A stretch of DNA of 64,000 nt from Arcobacter sp. Lineage in GTDB: Bacteria > Acidobacteriota > Terriglobia > Bryobacterales > Bryobacteraceae. The DNA is taken from NCBI GenBank assembly GCA_020723085.1, contig DYJN01000008.1:20593-84592 (forward strand), read 5' to 3'. The notes below the pieces were generated by a model that was not told the DNA's origin, did no database searches, and saw only the letters and a program-made list of their open reading frames with translations. Made by a program: the position numbers and the translations under genes. Within the stretch, counting starts at the first letter, position 1. The number at the start of each line of letters is the position of its first letter. Below are positions 1 through 9,164 of this stretch, piece after piece.

Positions 1-721
1 TGCGCAGCGGATTCCGCGACCAGCGGTCCAGTTTCACGCTGATGGAGCCGTTCGAGCTGCGGAACACCTGCCCAGCGCCCTCTTGCGGCTCCGCGATTTC
101 GGCGTCGATCGGGCCGTTCGAGGTCTCCACGTCGGCGCTGCCGCGCAGCCCGCTCAGGCGGATGCGGCCGTTCGAGGTGCGCGCCGTCATCGCGCCGCTG
201 ACTTTGTCGAGTTCCACGGCGCCGTTGGACGTGCGCGCCGCCCATTCGCCTTTCACGTCCCATGCCTGTACCTTGCCGTTGGATGTCGTGACCTTGCCGC
301 TGCCTTCCAGCGCCTCGAGCGTGACGGATCCGTTGGATGTCCGCGCTTCTTCCAGAATGATCTTGCGCGGCACGCGCGCCGTGATGCTGGCGCCGCAGTT
401 GCAGTTGCTTTGGGGCCGCCGCACGCGGACGCGCAGTGAATTGCCGTCGGCCGCCACGTCGATGTCCATCTGGTCCAACACTTCCTGCCGGGAGGCGTAC
501 TTCACGATCTCGAGGGAGACCTCCTCGCGGTCCCATCCGCGGATCTCGATCGGCCCGTTGAACGTCTCCAGCATCACCCGGCCGCCGCTCGAGAGCTTCT
601 CGGTGGTCGAGTACGGCTCCTTGAAGCGCTGCATCGCGCCCCACTCGGAAGGATCCACCCAGTCGCAACCGGCAAGAACCAGGAGCCCGGCCACGGAGGC
701 AAACAAGAGACTCTTGCGCAT
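1..721 (-). CDS. DUF4097-type repeat lipoprotein (partial, cut by window edge)
   Basis: The minus strand reads open from an ATG at 721 to the first base of the window, so the C-terminus is missing. The N-terminus is a lipoprotein signal with lipobox LAGC (Cys19). The body is a run of short beta-type repeats of about 18-20 residues, most carrying Thr/Ser-Ser-Asn-Gly followed by alternating hydrophobic residues (TSNGSVTLE, TSNGKVQAW, TSNGAVELD, TSNGRIRLS, TSNGPIDAE). This is the pattern of the DUF4097/putative adhesin family, which folds as a beta-solenoid. A GAGGA ribosome site lies about nine bases before the ATG. It is likely an outer- or inner-membrane-anchored envelope protein; its function is unknown. 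The gene is divergent from pyruvate carboxylase. Confidence 0.8.
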   Translation of the reverse strand, partial: MRKSLLFASVAGLLVLAGCDWVDPSEWGAMQRFKEPYSTTEKLSSGGRVMLETFNGPIEIRGWDREEVSLEIVKYASRQEVLDQMDIDVAADGNSLRVRVRRPQSNCNCGASITARVPRKIILEEARTSNGSVTLEALEGSGKVTTSNGKVQAWDVKGEWAARTSNGAVELDKVSGAMTARTSNGRIRLSGLRGSADVETSNGPIDAEIAEPQEGAGQVFRSSNGSISVKLDRWSRNPLR

Positions 722-790
722 CAGGAAGTCCTCACGATGCCTATTACGGATCGGATTGGCCGAAAGTTCCCCCATGCTAGCCTGATTTTC

Positions 791-3700
791 ATGAAGAAGC
801 TGATGGCCCTCAACCGGGGCGAGATCGCGATCCGGATTTTCCGCGCCGCCAACGAGCTGGGCCTGCAGACCGTGGCCATTTACAGCCAGGAGGACCGGCT
901 CAGCCTCCACCGTTTCAAGGCCGATGAGGCCTATCTGGTAGGCCAGGGCCTGGGCCCCGTGCAGGCCTATCTGGACATCGCCGGCATCGTCGGGCTGGCG
1001 AAGGAGAAGGGCGTGGATGCCATCCACCCCGGCTACGGCTTTCTGAGCGAGAACCCGCAACTGGCGCGCGCCTCAGCCGAAGCGGGCATCACCTTTGTGG
1101 GGCCCGGCGCCGAACTGCTGGAGCGGCTCGGAGACAAGACCGCCGCCCGCCGGCTGGCGCGCAAAGCCGGCGTGCCCACGCTGCCCGGCGCCGACCGCCC
1201 GGTGCGCAGCGCCGAGCAGGCGCGCCGCGCGGCGGAGGCTGCCGGATACCCGCTCATCCTCAAAGCGGCCTACGGCGGCGGCGGGCGGGGCATGAGAATC
1301 GTCCACCGCGCCGATGACCTCGAGGCGCGCTTCCAGGAAGCCAGCCACGAAGCCCACGCCGCCTTCGGCAACGGCGCCCTGCTGGTCGAACGGTACATCC
1401 GCCACGCGAAGCACATCGAAGTCCAGGTCCTCGGCGACATGCACGGAAGCCTGGTTCATCTCTGGGAGCGCGACTGCTCCGTGCAGCGCCGCCACCAGAA
1501 GATCGTCGAGATCGCGCCCGCCTTCAGCCTCGATCCCGGCATCCGCCGCGAGCTGTGCGATGCCGCCGTGCGCTTGTGCCGCCATGCGGGCTACTATTCG
1601 GCGGGGACCGTCGAATTTCTGGTGGATGCCGATTCCGGCGAGTGGTTCTTCATCGAGGTCAACCCGCGCATTCAGGTCGAGCACACCGTCACAGAAGTGG
1701 TCACCGGCATCGACATCGTGCGCGCGCAGATCCAGGTGGCGCAGGGGCTCTCTCTCCACAGCCCGGAAATGGCCATCCCCCCGCAGGAGGAGATCCGCGT
1801 CTTCGGCGCCGCCCTCCAGTGCCGCATCACGACCGAGGACCCCGCGAAGAATTTTCTTCCGGACTACGGCCGCATCACGACCTACCGCTCCCCCGCGGGC
1901 TTCGGCATCCGCCTGGATGGCGCATCCGCCTACGGCGGGGCGGTGATCACCCCGTACTACGACTCGCTGCTCGTGAAAATCACCGCCTGGGGCAACGATT
2001 TGCTCGCGGCCTGCCAGCGCATGGACCGCTGCCTGAGGGAATTCCGCATCCGGGGCGTCAAAACCAACATTCCTTTCCTGGAAAATGTGGTCAATCATCC
2101 GGTCTTCCAGGCGGGAAAATCGACCACCACTTTTTTGGAAAATACGCCGGAATTGTTCCGCTTCCGGCCGCGCCAGGACCGCGCCACGCGGCTGCTTTCC
2201 TATCTGGCGGAGGTGGCCGTCAACGGCAACCCGGAGATGGCGCGCCGCCGCCCGCCGGAGACCGTGCGGAAGCCGCCGGTTCCCGCCCACAACCCCGCCG
2301 CGCCGCCGCCGGGCACGCGGCAGAAGCTGCTCGAGCTCGGCGCCGCAGGCTTCGCCGATTGGGTCCTGAAGCAGAGGCGGCTCCTGCTCACCGATACGAC
2401 GATGCGCGACGCCCATCAGTCGCTGATGGCCACGCGGATGCGCAGCTACGACATGCTTGCCATCGCGAACTTCTACGCGCACTCGCTCGCCGGGCTGTTC
2501 TCGCTCGAAATGTGGGGCGGCGCCACCTTCGACGTGTCGATGCGCTTCCTGCTGGAAGACCCGTGGGTGCGGCTGCAGAAGCTGCGCCGCGAGATCCCGA
2601 ACATCTGCTTCCAGATGCTGCTGCGGGCGTCCAACGCCGTCGGCTACACGGCCTATCCGGACAACGCCGTGCGGCGCTTCGTCGAGGCTGCGGCGCAGGA
2701 GGGCATCGACATCTTCCGCATCTTCGATTCCCTCAACTGGCTCCCGAACATGAAGGTCGCCATGGAAGCGGTCCGCCGCACCAGCGCCGTCTGCGAGGCG
2801 GCCATCTGCTACACCGGCGACATTGTCGACCCGAAGCGCGACAAGTACCCGCTCGCTTACTACGTGCGCTTGGCCAAGGAGCTCGAAAAGATGGGCGCGC
2901 ATATGCTCGCCATCAAGGACATGGCGGGTCTGGTCAAGCCGTATGCCGCCTACAAACTTGTCAAGGCGCTGAAAGAGGAGGTCGGGCTTCCCATCCATTT
3001 CCACACGCACGATACCTCCGGCCTCAACGCCGCCTCCATTTTGAAGGCCGCCGAAGCCGGCGTTGACGCCGCCGACGCCGCCATCTCCTCCATGAGCGGC
3101 TCCACCTCGCAGCCGAACCTCAACTCGCTCGTGGCTGCCCTCGAGCACGACCCGCGCCGCGCCACGGGCCTCGATTTCGACGCCCTGGACCGCTGCTCCG
3201 ACTATTGGGAACAAGTGCGCCTGAACTACGCGCCCTTCGACACCGCGCCCCGCTCCGGCACGGCCGGCGTCTACCTGCACGAGATGCCCGGCGGCCAGTA
3301 CACCAACCTGCGCGAGCAGGCCGAAAGCCTCGGCCTCGGTCACCGCTGGCCCGAGATCGCGCGCATGTACGCCGACGTGAACCACGCGTTCGGGGACATC
3401 GTCAAGGTCACGCCTTCCTCGAAGGTGGTCGGCGACATGGCGCTATTCCTGATTCAACACGGCATGACCGTGCAGGAATTCGAGAATCTCGGCCCCGACC
3501 ACGCGTTGAACATCCCGAATTCCGTCGTGGAAATGTTCGAGGGCGCGCTCGGCGAGCCTGAGGGCGGCTGGCCTGCGAAGATCGCCTCGGTGGTCCTCAA
3601 GGGCGGCAAGCCGCGCCGTGGCCGCCCCGGCGCCCGTCTGGCTCCGGTCGACTGGAGCGAGACGCGTGCGGCGATCGAGAAGAAAACGGGCCGCAAACCG

Positions 3701-4240
3701 GCGGAGACCGACGTGCTCAGCTACGTCATGTATCCGGACGTTTACCTGAAGTTCGACAAGGCTCGCACCGCTTACGGCGATCTCACCGTGCTTCCCTCGC
3801 CCGCTTTCTTTTATGGGCTGAAGCCGGGCGAGGAGATCACCGTCGAGATCGAGCCAGGCAAGGCGCTCATCATCAAGCACACCGCAACAGGAGACCCTCA
3901 CCCCGACGGCACGCGCACGGTGTTCTTCGAACTCAACGGGCAACCGCGCGAGATCACCGTCCGCGACCGCCATATCAAGGCGGAAACCCGGGCTCAGCCC
4001 AAGGCCGACCCGGCCAAGGAGGGCCACGTCGGCGCGCCGATTCCCGGCGCGGTGGCTTCCATGGCCGTCGAACTGAACCAGACGGTGAAAAAGGGCGACA
4101 AGCTGCTCGTGCTGGAAGCGATGAAGATGCAGACCACCGTCTACGCCCCCATCGCCGGCAAAGTGGCCGAGCGCCACGTCAGCGTCGGCCAGACCGTCGA
4201 GCCGAAAGACCTCCTGCTGGTCATCACTCCGGTATCCTGA
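791..4240 (+). CDS. pyc: pyruvate carboxylase
   Basis: A biotin enzyme that carboxylates pyruvate to oxaloacetate with ATP and bicarbonate, feeding the TCA cycle. The 1149-residue chain has the full one-polypeptide layout: N-terminal biotin carboxylase with the ATP-grasp glycine loop (KAAYGGGGRGMR), a carboxyltransferase TIM barrel that opens at LLTDTTMRDAHQS, and a C-terminal biotinyl domain with LEAMKMQT, where Lys1112 is the biotin site. Length matches the family. I chose ATG 791 because MKKLMALNRGEIAIRIFRA is the normal family start; an ATG at 737 would add 18 unrelated residues. A weak -10-like TAGCCT sits seven bases before this ATG. An oxidoreductase gene follows after eight bases. Confidence 0.97.
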   Translation: MKKLMALNRGEIAIRIFRAANELGLQTVAIYSQEDRLSLHRFKADEAYLVGQGLGPVQAYLDIAGIVGLAKEKGVDAIHPGYGFLSENPQLARASAEAGITFVGPGAELLERLGDKTAARRLARKAGVPTLPGADRPVRSAEQARRAAEAAGYPLILKAAYGGGGRGMRIVHRADDLEARFQEASHEAHAAFGNGALLVERYIRHAKHIEVQVLGDMHGSLVHLWERDCSVQRRHQKIVEIAPAFSLDPGIRRELCDAAVRLCRHAGYYSAGTVEFLVDADSGEWFFIEVNPRIQVEHTVTEVVTGIDIVRAQIQVAQGLSLHSPEMAIPPQEEIRVFGAALQCRITTEDPAKNFLPDYGRITTYRSPAGFGIRLDGASAYGGAVITPYYDSLLVKITAWGNDLLAACQRMDRCLREFRIRGVKTNIPFLENVVNHPVFQAGKSTTTFLENTPELFRFRPRQDRATRLLSYLAEVAVNGNPEMARRRPPETVRKPPVPAHNPAAPPPGTRQKLLELGAAGFADWVLKQRRLLLTDTTMRDAHQSLMATRMRSYDMLAIANFYAHSLAGLFSLEMWGGATFDVSMRFLLEDPWVRLQKLRREIPNICFQMLLRASNAVGYTAYPDNAVRRFVEAAAQEGIDIFRIFDSLNWLPNMKVAMEAVRRTSAVCEAAICYTGDIVDPKRDKYPLAYYVRLAKELEKMGAHMLAIKDMAGLVKPYAAYKLVKALKEEVGLPIHFHTHDTSGLNAASILKAAEAGVDAADAAISSMSGSTSQPNLNSLVAALEHDPRRATGLDFDALDRCSDYWEQVRLNYAPFDTAPRSGTAGVYLHEMPGGQYTNLREQAESLGLGHRWPEIARMYADVNHAFGDIVKVTPSSKVVGDMALFLIQHGMTVQEFENLGPDHALNIPNSVVEMFEGALGEPEGGWPAKIASVVLKGGKPRRGRPGARLAPVDWSETRAAIEKKTGRKPAETDVLSYVMYPDVYLKFDKARTAYGDLTVLPSPAFFYGLKPGEEITVEIEPGKALIIKHTATGDPHPDGTRTVFFELNGQPREITVRDRHIKAETRAQPKADPAKEGHVGAPIPGAVASMAVELNQTVKKGDKLLVLEAMKMQTTVYAPIAGKVAERHVSVGQTVEPKDLLLVITPVS

Positions 4241-4248
4241 TAGGCGCC

Positions 4249-5517
4249 ATGCGCGCCACAAGACGCTTCTTCCTCGGTGCGGCAGCCGCCGGGTTGGCCG
4301 CCCGCGCACAGACCGCCCCCAGCGACCGCATCCGCGTCGGCTTCATCGGCTGCGGCGGCATGGGCACGGGACGCATCCGCCACTTCCTCGATCATCCTGA
4401 CGTGGACGCCGCCGCCGTCTGCGACGTAGACCGCACGCATCTGGACCGCGCCGCGGCGCTCGTCGAATCGCTGCGCGGCCGCAAGCCGGAGGCGTACAGC
4501 GACTTCCGCCGCGTGCTCGACCGGAAGGACGTCGACGCCGTGATGATCGCCACGCCAGACCACTGGCACGCCCTGCCGGCCATCCTCGCCTGCCAGGCGG
4601 GCAAGGACGTCTTCGTCGAAAAGCCTTTCTCCTATTCGATCGGCGAGGGACGGCGCATGGTGGAGGCCGCGCGCCGCCACGGCCGCGTCACGCAGATGGG
4701 CAACCACATCCACAACGACCTGCCCAACTACCGGCGCGTCGTCGAACTGGTGCGCTCCGGGCGGCTGGGCAGGATCGTCCGCGTCCACTGCGGCCTGCGC
4801 TCGAACGAGAAGTCCATCGGCTCGCCGCCCGACGGCCCTCCGCCGCCGGAGCTGGACTACGATTTCTGGCTCGGTCCGGCGCCGAAGCGGCCATACAATC
4901 CGAACCGCTGCCATCTTCGGTTCCGGTATTTCTGGGACTACTCGGGCGGAGTGTTTGCGGATTTCTGGTGCCATTACGCCGACGTGGCCTACTGGGCCCT
5001 CGACCTGCGCGCGCCCCGCGCCGTGAGCGCCGCTGGAGGCCGCTGGCTCGCGCAAGACAACGCGGAGACGCCCGACGTCTTCGAGGCGGCGCTCGAGTAC
5101 CCGGGCCCCGTGCTGCTGACCTGGACGCTGCACCCGCAAGGCCGGCCGGGGTTCGAACACATGGGCAGTTGCGTGATCTTCGAGGGGACGGAGGCCACGC
5201 TCGTGACCAATTACTCGAAGCACGAGGTGTGGGTGAAGGGCAGGCCGGCGCCCGATTTCCCGCGCCCCGAGCCGTCGATCCCCGATTCGCCCGGCCACAT
5301 CCGCGAGTTTCTCGACGCCATCCGTTCGCGGAACACGCAGACGACCTGCAACTTCGAATATGCTCACCGGCTGAACAAGGGCGCTCTGCTCGCCAATCTC
5401 GCCTTTCGCACGGGCGCGCGGCTGGAGTGGGATGACGCCCGCGAACGGGTGGCCAATCACAGGGATGCCAACCGATCGATCACGCGCCGTTACCGCAAGC
5501 CGTGGAAGCTCGGCTGA
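4249..5517 (+). CDS. Tat-exported Gfo/Idh/MocA family oxidoreductase
   Basis: Predicted NAD(P)-dependent sugar or cyclitol dehydrogenase of 422 residues. A twin-arginine signal (RRFFLG, residues 5-10, then an Ala-rich stretch) precedes the Rossmann motif GFIGCGGMGTG. The family EKP motif follows (VEKPFSY), and the C-terminal half is the usual alpha/beta dimerisation domain. The Tat signal suggests export folded with cofactor, as is common for such proteins in Acidobacteriota and Planctomycetes. The substrate cannot be read from the sequence. It starts eight bases after pyc ends and may be co-transcribed. Two similar proteins occur at 38861-40132 and 56769-58028. Confidence 0.88.
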   Translation: MRATRRFFLGAAAAGLAARAQTAPSDRIRVGFIGCGGMGTGRIRHFLDHPDVDAAAVCDVDRTHLDRAAALVESLRGRKPEAYSDFRRVLDRKDVDAVMIATPDHWHALPAILACQAGKDVFVEKPFSYSIGEGRRMVEAARRHGRVTQMGNHIHNDLPNYRRVVELVRSGRLGRIVRVHCGLRSNEKSIGSPPDGPPPPELDYDFWLGPAPKRPYNPNRCHLRFRYFWDYSGGVFADFWCHYADVAYWALDLRAPRAVSAAGGRWLAQDNAETPDVFEAALEYPGPVLLTWTLHPQGRPGFEHMGSCVIFEGTEATLVTNYSKHEVWVKGRPAPDFPRPEPSIPDSPGHIREFLDAIRSRNTQTTCNFEYAHRLNKGALLANLAFRTGARLEWDDARERVANHRDANRSITRRYRKPWKLG

Positions 5518-5577
5518 GTGCGTCTTCTCTCAAAATTCGCTGACGACGTCCGATATGCCCTGCGAGGTCATAAGAAC

Positions 5578-5982
5578 ATGGCATTCATCGACTGGAAACC
5601 CCAATACAGCGTCGGTCACATGGAGATCGATCAGCAGCACAGGAAGCTCGTGGACATCATCAACAACCTTCACGATGCGATGAAGCTGGGAGGCAAGCCC
5701 GAGGATCTGATGCGCATCTTGAATGATCTGGTGAACTACACCCGCTACCACTTCACTCACGAGGAAAAGGTGATGCAGCAGGCGGGTTACCCGGACCTGG
5801 CGAACCACCAGAGGGTGCACCGGGCGATGGTGGAGCAGGTGGAAAAGTTCCGCCGCGAAGCGGGCAGCTCGCGCACGGGCTTTTCGATCCGGCTGATGGG
5901 CTTTCTGAAGACCTGGCTTACGGACCACATCATGGGCACGGACCAGAAGTATGCTCCAGCGCTGAAGTCGGCGAAAGTCTGA
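5578..5982 (+). CDS. bacteriohemerythrin
   Basis: Small oxygen-binding di-iron protein of 134 residues. All seven expected iron ligands are visible: His21 (in EIDQQHRKL), His58, Glu62 (HFTHEE), His77 and His81 (NHQRVH), His117 and Asp122 (DHIMGTD). An upstream GTG at 5518 would add 20 residues, but ATG 5578 gives the standard family N-terminus (MAFIDWKPQYSVGH) and has GAGG about ten bases ahead. Likely roles are oxygen storage, delivery or sensing in the cytoplasm. No chemotaxis or cyclase domain is fused to it. Confidence 0.95.
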   Translation: MAFIDWKPQYSVGHMEIDQQHRKLVDIINNLHDAMKLGGKPEDLMRILNDLVNYTRYHFTHEEKVMQQAGYPDLANHQRVHRAMVEQVEKFRREAGSSRTGFSIRLMGFLKTWLTDHIMGTDQKYAPALKSAKV

Positions 5983-6302
5983 ACGCGGCGGCGACGCAGC
6001 GGCGGAGCAGGGCATTCGGCACACAGCCCGCCCGCGCCGCCCGACGGCGGGCGGGAAGGAAATTCTGCGGCTGCGATGGTCATGAGCAGGGCAGTCCAGC
6101 TTTCCGTCGCCGCCGCGCATCCCGCAGCGGGCAAGGAGAGCTCGCCGGGAAACTCAGGCTCCGAAGTCCAGGCACTCGATTTGCAAAGTGTCGCTGCGGG
6201 CTCGGTCATGGCGGCACTCGCGCGGGCAGGAGAGACATCGGCCGCGAGTGTCTGTAAACCTCGGCTGCAATCCCCCGTCATGAGGAGCGGAGGCGCACGA
6301 AC
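5983..6302. other. intergenic region with one strong hairpin
   Basis: Non-coding stretch between hemerythrin and the small secreted protein. It holds a GC-rich inverted repeat (CCCGCCCG at 6027-6034 with CGGGCGGG at 6048-6055) shortly after the hemerythrin stop. This could end that transcript, although no T-run follows. An open frame at 6076-6306 lacks a ribosome site and has no recognisable protein features. Nothing else supports a gene here. Confidence 0.5.
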
Positions 6303-6608
6303 ATGAAACATTTCCTGATCGCCATTGGCTGCGGCGTTTTGGCCGCGTCTTTGCTGCCCGCGCAAAATCTCGCCGCACGGCAGAAGCATCAACAGGCGCG
6401 CATCGCCCAAGGCGTCCGCAGCGGATCGCTCACGCCGGGAGAAGCCGCGCGGCTGGAGCGCCAGCAGGCGCGCATCCATCGCGAAATCCGCCAGGACCGC
6501 GTGGATGGCGGCGGCTTGACCCCGCGCGAACGCGCCAAGGCCGACCGCATGCTTGATAACGCCAGCCGGGACGTCCGCCGCCTGAAACACAACGGGCGGA
6601 CCCGGTAA
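6303..6608 (+). CDS. small secreted hypothetical protein
   Basis: A 101-residue protein with a clear signal peptide (MKHFLIAIGCGVLAASLLPAQ) and a very basic, Arg/Gln-rich, helical mature part. The mature part has two similar segments: SGSLTPGEAARLERQQARI and GGGLTPRERAKADRM. A ribosome site CGGAGG (6288-6293) lies nine bases before the ATG. Short exported proteins with such LTP(G/R)E helical repeats are common hypothetical proteins in this type of genome; I recall no function. It stands alone between two intergenic stretches. Confidence 0.75.
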   Translation: MKHFLIAIGCGVLAASLLPAQNLAARQKHQQARIAQGVRSGSLTPGEAARLERQQARIHREIRQDRVDGGGLTPRERAKADRMLDNASRDVRRLKHNGRTR

Positions 6609-6684
6609 AGGAACCATCTCCCGCGGCGGCGGCATATTGTCAGTGCAGGAAACATCGCTTGCCCGCGAAGCATCTTCTGTATAG

Positions 6685-8556
6685 ATGGATCCGGCTTCCT
6701 CCGTCAATCCGGGCATTGCCTGCGCACGGATTCGTTTGCTTCGGCAAGGATTCTGGCGGGTGCTTCCCGCGTCGGCCTTTTTGTGGCTGGCGCCGGTTTT
6801 CGCCGGATCTCTGCCCTCCGATCCGCGGGATTTCGTGAGCGTCGACTCGAAGACGCGGTTCACGCCGCGCCATTACACAGATCTGAAAGGCTGGGAAGCC
6901 CGCCGGGCCGCGCTGCGCCGGCAGATCCTGGTTTCCGCAGGGCTGTGGCCGCTCCAGCCGCGCGGTCGGGTGAAGACACACCGCTTCGGCAGTGTTGCGA
7001 AGGGTCCGTATGTGGTGGAAAAGCTCGCGCTGGAAACGCTGCCGGGCTTTCTGGTGGGAGCGAACCTGTACAAGCCGGCGAAGCTGACCCGGCCGGCTCC
7101 CGCGGTGCTGGTGGCGCACGGGCACTGGAAGCACGGCCGCACGCACCATGCCGAAGATTACTCCGTGCCGGCGCTGTGCGCCAACCTCGCGGCGCAGGGT
7201 TTCGTGGTGCTGGCCTGGGACATGGTCGGCTATGAGGATACGCGGCAATTGCCTCATCACTTTGGCGATGCCCCGGAAGAATTGGCCTGGTTGTTCACGC
7301 CGTTCAGCCTGCAATTGTGGAATGCGATCCGGGCGCTGGACTTCGTGCAGTCGCTCCCGGAGGTGAACCGGTTTCAGATCGGCATGACCGGCACTTCCGG
7401 CGGGGGCACGCAGACGTACCTGCTGGCGGCGATTGACGAACGGATCCGCGCCGCCGCCCCGGGAGGCATGGTTTCCGCCACATTTCAGGGCGACGACGTC
7501 TGTGAGATGGCGCCGGGGCTGAGAGTGGGGACAAACAACCTGGAGTTGACGTCGCTGATCGCGCCGCGCCACCTGCTGCTGGTGGCGGCGACGGGCGATT
7601 GGACGCGCGACACGCTCAAAGTGGAGCTGCCGGCCATCCGCTCGGTCTATGCCTTATACCGGCAGGAGCGGCGGGCTACGGCCGTGATGATCGACGCCGG
7701 CCACAATTGCAACCGCGATAGCCGTGAAGCTGTGTATGCGTTCTTCCGCCGCGCGCTGGCGCGGCGGTATCTGTGCGCCGCGGCGCCGCGGGAAAGCGAC
7801 GCAGTGCCGCTGCCCTCGCGCGAGGAATTGCTGATCGGCGAAGCCATGCGGGCGCAGGCTACAGCGTCCCGCGCGGAGATTCTCGCGGCGTGGAAGGCCA
7901 TGGCGATCGAGCGCACCGCCTCGATGTCTCTGGAACAGTTGCGCGAGCGCATGGCGGCCGTGTTCGGCGTCTCGATGCCCGCGCAGGTGACGGTGCCGGA
8001 GTCTACGCCGGAGCTGGTGCTTCTGCGGACGGACACAGGCACGCCGGTGCGGGCCAGATGGGTGAGGCCGCCCACGACGCACGCATCGGTTTTCGAGATC
8101 GTGGTCAGCCCCGAAGGCCTGGCCTGTGAGGAGTGCCGGCGCCTGCCGCCGGACGCCCTGCCTCTGCGCGCCCGTCTGCTGGTGGAGGTGTACAGGGCGG
8201 CCGCGCCGCCTCAGCCCTTCCGGCTGGAGCGGGCCACGTTTCACCGCACGGTCTTCGCTGAGCGCGTGCAGGATATCCTTGCCTCCATCCGTTACGTCTC
8301 AGGGTTTGCAGCCGAAAAACCGGTCAAGCTGAGCTGCAGAGGGCTGGCGCAGGCGTGGTGCCTGCTGGCGGCGGCAGCCGCGCCGCCGGGAGTGAGCCTG
8401 GAGCTGGACGGCGGCTTCGAGGCAGGCGTCACGGCGGGGCTGGCTGAGTACCTGAACCATCCGGGAATTGCTTACGCCGGCGGGTTGCCCGTGCTGTTCC
8501 GCCTGTCTTCCCGCGGCGCGGCGGCCACAGAGCCGGCCGTTACAATGGGGAAGTGA
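6685..8556 (+). CDS. secreted alpha/beta-hydrolase, acetylxylan-esterase-like, with long C-terminal part
   Basis: Predicted exported esterase of 623 residues. An N-terminal hydrophobic segment (about residues 18-40) serves as signal. The hydrolase core has the oxyanion region VLVAHGHWKHGR, the nucleophile elbow GTSGGG with Ser238, and the catalytic His340 in DAGHNCNRD, with an Asp candidate in ATGDWTRD. After about residue 365 comes a second region of some 250 residues without a recognisable catalytic motif. It may be a degenerate second hydrolase-like domain. Carbohydrate ester substrates are plausible but not proven. The HAD gene overlaps its stop by four bases. Confidence 0.8.
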   Translation: MDPASSVNPGIACARIRLLRQGFWRVLPASAFLWLAPVFAGSLPSDPRDFVSVDSKTRFTPRHYTDLKGWEARRAALRRQILVSAGLWPLQPRGRVKTHRFGSVAKGPYVVEKLALETLPGFLVGANLYKPAKLTRPAPAVLVAHGHWKHGRTHHAEDYSVPALCANLAAQGFVVLAWDMVGYEDTRQLPHHFGDAPEELAWLFTPFSLQLWNAIRALDFVQSLPEVNRFQIGMTGTSGGGTQTYLLAAIDERIRAAAPGGMVSATFQGDDVCEMAPGLRVGTNNLELTSLIAPRHLLLVAATGDWTRDTLKVELPAIRSVYALYRQERRATAVMIDAGHNCNRDSREAVYAFFRRALARRYLCAAAPRESDAVPLPSREELLIGEAMRAQATASRAEILAAWKAMAIERTASMSLEQLRERMAAVFGVSMPAQVTVPESTPELVLLRTDTGTPVRARWVRPPTTHASVFEIVVSPEGLACEECRRLPPDALPLRARLLVEVYRAAAPPQPFRLERATFHRTVFAERVQDILASIRYVSGFAAEKPVKLSCRGLAQAWCLLAAAAAPPGVSLELDGGFEAGVTAGLAEYLNHPGIAYAGGLPVLFRLSSRGAAATEPAVTMGK

Positions 8557-9164
8557 TCCGCACGCTGATCTTCGACCTCGGGCGCGTCATCGTTCCCTTC
8601 GATTTCCGCCGCGGCTACGCCCGCATGGCGGAACGCTGCGGCCTCGAGCCCGAAGAGGTCCGGGCGCGGCTGAAGTCCGATGGACTGGTGCACGCGTTCG
8701 AGTCGGGCGCCATCGACGGTTATGAATTCCACCGGCAGGTGGCGCGGCTGTTGGAAACCGATGTCGCATATGACGAGTTCCGCGAGATCTGGTTCAGCAT
8801 ATTCCTGCCCGAGACGCTGGTTCCCGACAGCCTGTTGGAAGCGTTGCACGCCCGCTACAGGCTGGTGCTGCTGTCGAACACGAACGTGATCCACTTTGAG
8901 ATGATCCGCAAGCGTTACCCGATCCTGCGCCACTTCGACGCGTTCGTCCTCTCCTATGAAGCCGGCGCGATGAAGCCGGACCCGCGCATCTATGCCGCCG
9001 CCATCGAGGCGGCGCAATGCGCGCCTGCGGAGTGCTTCTATACCGACGATATCCCCGAGTTCGTCGAAGGAGCGCGGCAGGCGGGCATTGACGCCGCCGT
9101 GTTCGAGGGCGCCGAGGCTCTCGAGCGTGATCTGCGCGCCCGCGGCGTGGTCTGGGATCAGTAA
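8553..9164 (+). CDS. HAD-family phosphatase, YihX-like
   Basis: A 203-residue haloacid dehalogenase-family hydrolase. Motif I is [12 protein letters not shown] (Asp8), the variant seen in YihX-type sugar-phosphate phosphatases. Motif II is LLSNTN, motif III is the KPDPRIY lysine, and motif IV is [13 protein letters not shown]. coli YihX hydrolyses alpha-glucose-1-phosphate, so a sugar phosphate is a likely substrate. The GTG start overlaps the upstream stop by four bases and sits exactly six bases after TACAAT (8541-8546), so it may also have its own leaderless transcript. Its 3' end overlaps the convergent E1 gene by seven bases. Confidence 0.88.
   Translation: MIRTLIFDLGRVIVPFDFRRGYARMAERCGLEPEEVRARLKSDGLVHAFESGAIDGYEFHRQVARLLETDVAYDEFREIWFSIFLPETLVPDSLLEALHARYRLVLLSNTNVIHFEMIRKRYPILRHFDAFVLSYEAGAMKPDPRIYAAAIEAAQCAPAECFYTDDIPEFVEGARQAGIDAAVFEGAEALERDLRARGVVWDQ

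Noticed and set aside
1..400. Tandem DNA repeat or CRISPR-like array
   Set aside because: The periodic signal comes from coding repeats (TSNG) with diverged codons; units are not identical and there are no spacers.
1073..3385. Very long open frame on the minus strand inside pyruvate carboxylase
   Set aside because: High-GC third positions keep antisense frames open. The product is His/Arg/Gly/Ala-rich, has no family motif, and the plus strand encodes a full pyruvate carboxylase.
6076..6306. Candidate 76-residue gene before the small secreted protein
   Set aside because: No ribosome site, low-complexity composition, and it runs into the start of the better-supported gene at 6303.
8553..9164. 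HAD protein as the missing GmhB heptose-bisphosphate phosphatase
   Set aside because: Motif I reads FDLG as in YihX-type phosphatases, not the DRDG form and zinc loop of GmhB, and it is far from the heptose genes.
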